From: an uncultured Romboutsia sp.
GTDB taxonomy: Bacteria > Bacillota > Clostridia > Peptostreptococcales > Peptostreptococcaceae
Assembly: GCA_937907205.1 (NCBI GenBank)
Contig: CALESE010000038.1
Span: 1 to 18,241, forward strand
DNA: 18,241 nucleotides
Direction: 5' to 3'
Shown: positions 15,315 through 18,241 of the stretch, one piece after another
Numbering within the stretch: position 1 is the first letter of the stretch
Layout of the letters: each line of letters begins with the position of its first letter
The notes under the pieces: model-generated
Databases searched by the model: none
What the model was told of the DNA's origin: nothing
The model's input: the letters and a program-made list of their open reading frames with translations, nothing else
Made by a program: the position numbers and the translations under genes

Positions 15315-17900
15315 ATGAACTTATATACATCTTTAACACTTAGGTATTTAAAAGAAAATAAAAAAAGAACAATAGTTACAATAATAGGAATAATATTATC
15401 TACAGCACTTATTTGTGGTATAGGAAATATTTATTCAAGTTTTATGGACTATGAAATAAGAGAAACCATACAAAGAGATGGTAGTTTTTATGCAACATTT
15501 AATAATGTAGATAAAGATAAAATAGATTATATAACTAAATCAGCAGGTATTTCAAATTCTGGAATAAGTAAAGAGTTTGGATATGCAAATTCAGGGGAAG
15601 GAAATTTATTAAAGGTATTAGGGTATGATAAAAATTATTTTGAAGGATTTAATATTTCACTTAAAGAAGGAGATTTTCCAAAGAACAAAAATGAAATTGT
15701 AATAAGTGAAAATTCAAATTTAATTACTGATTCAAAATTTAAAATAGGAGATATTATAAGATTATCTATAGGAAAAAGATTATCTGAAGAAGGGGATTAT
15801 TTGGATAGTCCTACATTACAAGAGAATGAAAAACTAGTAGATACCAAAGAAGAAACTTTCAAAGTAGTAGGTATTATAAATAAACCAGGTTTTGAATATT
15901 CAAATGGAATACAAACTGCTATAACTTATATAGATAAATCATTAGTAAACAACAATGATAAAGTAAATATATCTGTAAATGTAAATAATCCTAAAGACAT
16001 ATACAGTATTGTATCAAGTATATGTAAAAATGCTAATCTAGAGAAAAAAACTGATAGTAATGGAGAAAAAATTGATAACGTAGATTACAATGAGCATTTA
16101 CTAAGACTTAAAGGAGCAAGTGCATATGCAAATATAAATAATAGTATAGGATATATAGTTTTATTAGTTGGATCTTTAGTAGTTATATGTACAGTTGCAA
16201 CTGTATATAATTCTTTTAGTATATCAATATCTGAGCGTAAGAAACAATTTGGAATACTTAATTCTATAGGAGCAACTAATTCACAAATAATGAAGCTTGT
16301 ATTTTTAGAAGGATTTATTGTTAGTATAGTAGCAATTCCAATAGGTTTATTATCTGGAACTTTAGCAATGGATATTGTATTTAAAATAATACAAAAGTTT
16401 TATTCAAATTCACTTATAGGTGAAATGAATTTGAAAGTAGTTTATAATCCAGTTGTAATAATTTTTAGTATAATAGTAGTTTTAATTACTATATTTATAT
16501 CAGTAATAATACCAGCAAGAGTTGCTTCAAAAGTATCTCCACTTGACGCAATAAAAAATAGTTCTGATTATAAAGTTGGCAAGGTAAAAGATTCTAAATT
16601 AGTAAGACTTATATTTAAAACAGAAGGTGTACTTGCTTATAAAAACTTAAGAAGAAATAAAAAGAAGTTTAGAATTACTTTATTTTCACTAGTAATAAGT
16701 GTAGTTATATTTATAGCATTTAGTGGATTTATGACTTTATTTTTAAAGGCTGAAGATATAAGAGTAGGTCAGATGAACTATGATATGTATTTATATGGAA
16801 ATAGAGGAGATTCTATAAAAAAATCTAAAGAATTAGTAAATGAAATAAACAAAATTGATGGAGTAAAAAATATAAGTTTTTCAAATACGCATAACCTTTT
16901 AATGGATTTAGAAGAAAATAGAGTTAACAAAAGTGCAAAAGAAAAAGTACAAAGTTATTTTATAGGAGAAAAAGAAAATAACAAAACAGTATATAGATTA
17001 AATAATGGATTAAATTTACCAGGATATAGAGCAATAGAAAATATTAAGTTAACAGAAGGTAGCTTTGACAAAGAAAGTGCAATAAAAGAAAATGGTGTAA
17101 TACTTATAAATAAATCATATTACGAAGAAAAAGGCAAAAAAGGCGTTTTAGATATGACTAATTATAAAGTAGGAGATACAATAGAAGTATATTCTATGGG
17201 ATATGATGAAAAAAATGAAAAAGAATATAAAGAAAAAACCTATAAATTTAAAATAATGGGTATAAGTGAAGATATTTTAATGGGAGATACTACATATCCA
17301 TATATGGGAATAAGTATTGTTACTTATGATGAAGTAGCTAAAAATAATGGATTTGATGAATCAAGTAATTTTATTTATATAGAATCTGATCTAAAAGAAT
17401 CAACAAAAAAAAGTATAAAAAAATTAGCTGAAAAATATAAGTTTAGTGTTATTGACGAAGTAGAAGAATACCAAGCTATGCAAGATAGTATGAAGGTTAT
17501 GCAAATATTTGTTTATGGATTTGTAACTGTTATATCACTTGTTAGTGTAACTAACATAATAAACACTATAAGTACAAATATTAATCTAAGAAAAAAAGAA
17601 TTAGCAATAATTAAATCTATAGGGGTTACACCTAGTGGATTTAATAAAATGATTTATCTAGAAAGTTTCTTATATGGAGCATTAGCACTACTTTGGGGAA
17701 TACCAATAGGAATATTACTTACAATACTTATGAATACTATATTAGGTGATGTAATTAGCTTTGGATTAGTCTTACCGTACAGTGCTATACTTATATGTAT
17801 AGTAGCTATATTTATAATAACATTTATAGCATCATATATACCAATGAGAAAAATAAATAAAGAAAATATAATTGATAATATACGTCAAGATAGTATATAA
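15315..17900 (+). CDS. FtsX-family ABC transporter permease, large
   Basis: An 861-residue membrane protein with two FtsX repeats. Helix 1 (about 18-38, TIVTIIGIILSTALICGIGN) is followed by a large extracellular domain (about 40-270). Helices 2-4 lie near 277-300, 328-350 and 378-402 (first FtsX domain, with SISERKKQFGILNSIGAT). Helix 5 (about 452-476) precedes a second extracellular domain (about 480-735), and helices 6-8 lie near 738-760, 787-812 and 826-848 (second FtsX domain, with INLRKKELAIIKSIGVT). This resembles MacB/SalY-type permeases that move peptides or lipids, or transmit force, rather than classic importers. GAGGTGAT precedes its ATG, which directly follows the ATPase stop. Substrate unknown; antimicrobial peptide or lantibiotic resistance is a reasonable inference from the operon layout. 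Confidence 0.93.
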   Translation: MNLYTSLTLRYLKENKKRTIVTIIGIILSTALICGIGNIYSSFMDYEIRETIQRDGSFYATFNNVDKDKIDYITKSAGISNSGISKEFGYANSGEGNLLKVLGYDKNYFEGFNISLKEGDFPKNKNEIVISENSNLITDSKFKIGDIIRLSIGKRLSEEGDYLDSPTLQENEKLVDTKEETFKVVGIINKPGFEYSNGIQTAITYIDKSLVNNNDKVNISVNVNNPKDIYSIVSSICKNANLEKKTDSNGEKIDNVDYNEHLLRLKGASAYANINNSIGYIVLLVGSLVVICTVATVYNSFSISISERKKQFGILNSIGATNSQIMKLVFLEGFIVSIVAIPIGLLSGTLAMDIVFKIIQKFYSNSLIGEMNLKVVYNPVVIIFSIIVVLITIFISVIIPARVASKVSPLDAIKNSSDYKVGKVKDSKLVRLIFKTEGVLAYKNLRRNKKKFRITLFSLVISVVIFIAFSGFMTLFLKAEDIRVGQMNYDMYLYGNRGDSIKKSKELVNEINKIDGVKNISFSNTHNLLMDLEENRVNKSAKEKVQSYFIGEKENNKTVYRLNNGLNLPGYRAIENIKLTEGSFDKESAIKENGVILINKSYYEEKGKKGVLDMTNYKVGDTIEVYSMGYDEKNEKEYKEKTYKFKIMGISEDILMGDTTYPYMGISIVTYDEVAKNNGFDESSNFIYIESDLKESTKKSIKKLAEKYKFSVIDEVEEYQAMQDSMKVMQIFVYGFVTVISLVSVTNIINTISTNINLRKKELAIIKSIGVTPSGFNKMIYLESFLYGALALLWGIPIGILLTILMNTILGDVISFGLVLPYSAILICIVAIFIITFIASYIPMRKINKENIIDNIRQDSI

Positions 17901-17910
17901 GATATTATAA

Positions 17911-17949
17911 AAAGTAAAAGGTATGATTTTTTATCATACCTTTTACTTT
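17911..17949. terminator. Bidirectional terminator between convergent genes
   Basis: A perfect 17-bp stem (17911-17927 with 17933-17949) with a T5 loop. It serves the ABC operon on the plus strand; the stop codon of the convergent MATE gene is formed by bases of the right arm. A-rich and T-rich tracts flank both sides. Confidence 0.85.
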
Positions 17950-18241
17950 ATTCTAACATATTTAAAGAATAACTTTCAGATGTATTTGACATAGAATTAA
18001 CTTTTTTAAAGTAATCAAACATTAAAGGAAGTGCGGCAGCAATCCAAGCCATAGGACCAGCTAAACAAATACTAGTATAACCGATTATAGTAGGAAGCGT
18101 AAAAGCAACTATACTTCTAGCTACAAGTTCACCAACACCAGCCATCATTGGAACAAAAGTATGACCCATTCCTTGTAATGCATTTCTATATGATAAATTA
18201 TCATATTAAGTGCAACACATAAAAATATATAAAAAAATAGT
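17948..18241 (-). pseudogene. MATE-family transporter, 3' end, apparently frameshifted
   Basis: The minus strand encodes the C-terminal end of a second MATE exporter: YRNALQGMGHTFVPMMAG, then ELVARSIVAF, AGPMAWIAAALPLMFDY and a short tail. The frame closes at a TAA about 15 codons upstream of the internal ATG at 18169. The preceding part of the family pattern continues in another frame (LFFYIFLCVALNMIIY, running to the window edge). One missing base between roughly 18,190 and 18,200 would restore a continuous MATE protein. ATG 18169 lies inside a conserved motif and has no ribosome binding site of its own, so it is not a true start. The gene continues beyond 18241. Recent inactivation or a sequencing error at the contig end explains this equally well. 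Confidence 0.7.

Overview
The window is A+T-rich, with codons ending in A/T, strong AGGAGG-type ribosome binding sites, many short intergenic hairpin terminators, and typical low-GC Firmicute families: a DUF4179 anti-sigma protein, a membrane-tethered Xre regulator, a BceS-type kinase, and htpG under a CIRCE element. This points to a class Clostridia chromosome. The protein style and an apparent selenoprotein suggest the Clostridioides/Paraclostridium neighbourhood (Peptostreptococcaceae), but that placement is inference. No rRNA, tRNA, CRISPR array, insertion sequence or phage module is visible.

Layout. Positions 1-3430 are a loosely packed region of small accessory genes and gene debris. 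It holds an Mrr-type restriction endonuclease with an intact catalytic domain but a broken 5' end, an intact YkgJ-type cysteine-cluster protein, a small membrane protein and a conserved hypothetical protein on the minus strand, and three coding-like stretches without an intact reading frame. Positions 3333-4007 hold an Xre-type regulator with membrane segments, preceded by a duplicated operator-like palindrome. Positions 4142-4480 are the most notable gene: a HesB/IscA-like protein whose conserved Cys codon is an in-frame TGA followed by a plausible bacterial SECIS hairpin, so very probably a selenoprotein that ordinary gene calling would miss. Positions 4649-6393 are an ECF-type sigma factor with its DUF4179 membrane anti-sigma partner. 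Positions 6634-7539 are a BceS-like histidine kinase that has lost its sensor/membrane part and its partners. Positions 7639-7935 encode a YciI-like protein.

Positions 8004-10399 form a drug-response pair. A MerR-family regulator is preceded by a 170-nt leader that can fold into nested helices. A MATE exporter follows, and its promoter has the 19-bp spacer and central dyad diagnostic of MerR-type activation. Positions 10470-12421 are htpG (Hsp90) with a CIRCE-like operator over its -35 box, implying HrcA control. Positions 12609-17900 are one operon: OmpR-type response regulator, sensor kinase, ABC ATPase and a large FtsX-like permease, the classic arrangement of a peptide-sensing or cell-envelope-stress export module. 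It ends at a long bidirectional hairpin shared with a convergent MATE gene that runs off the right edge and appears frameshifted near 18,190-18,200.

Most genes here sense something (envelope stress, drugs, heat or redox) and respond locally. Several show fresh decay, so the stretch looks like a variable part of the chromosome.
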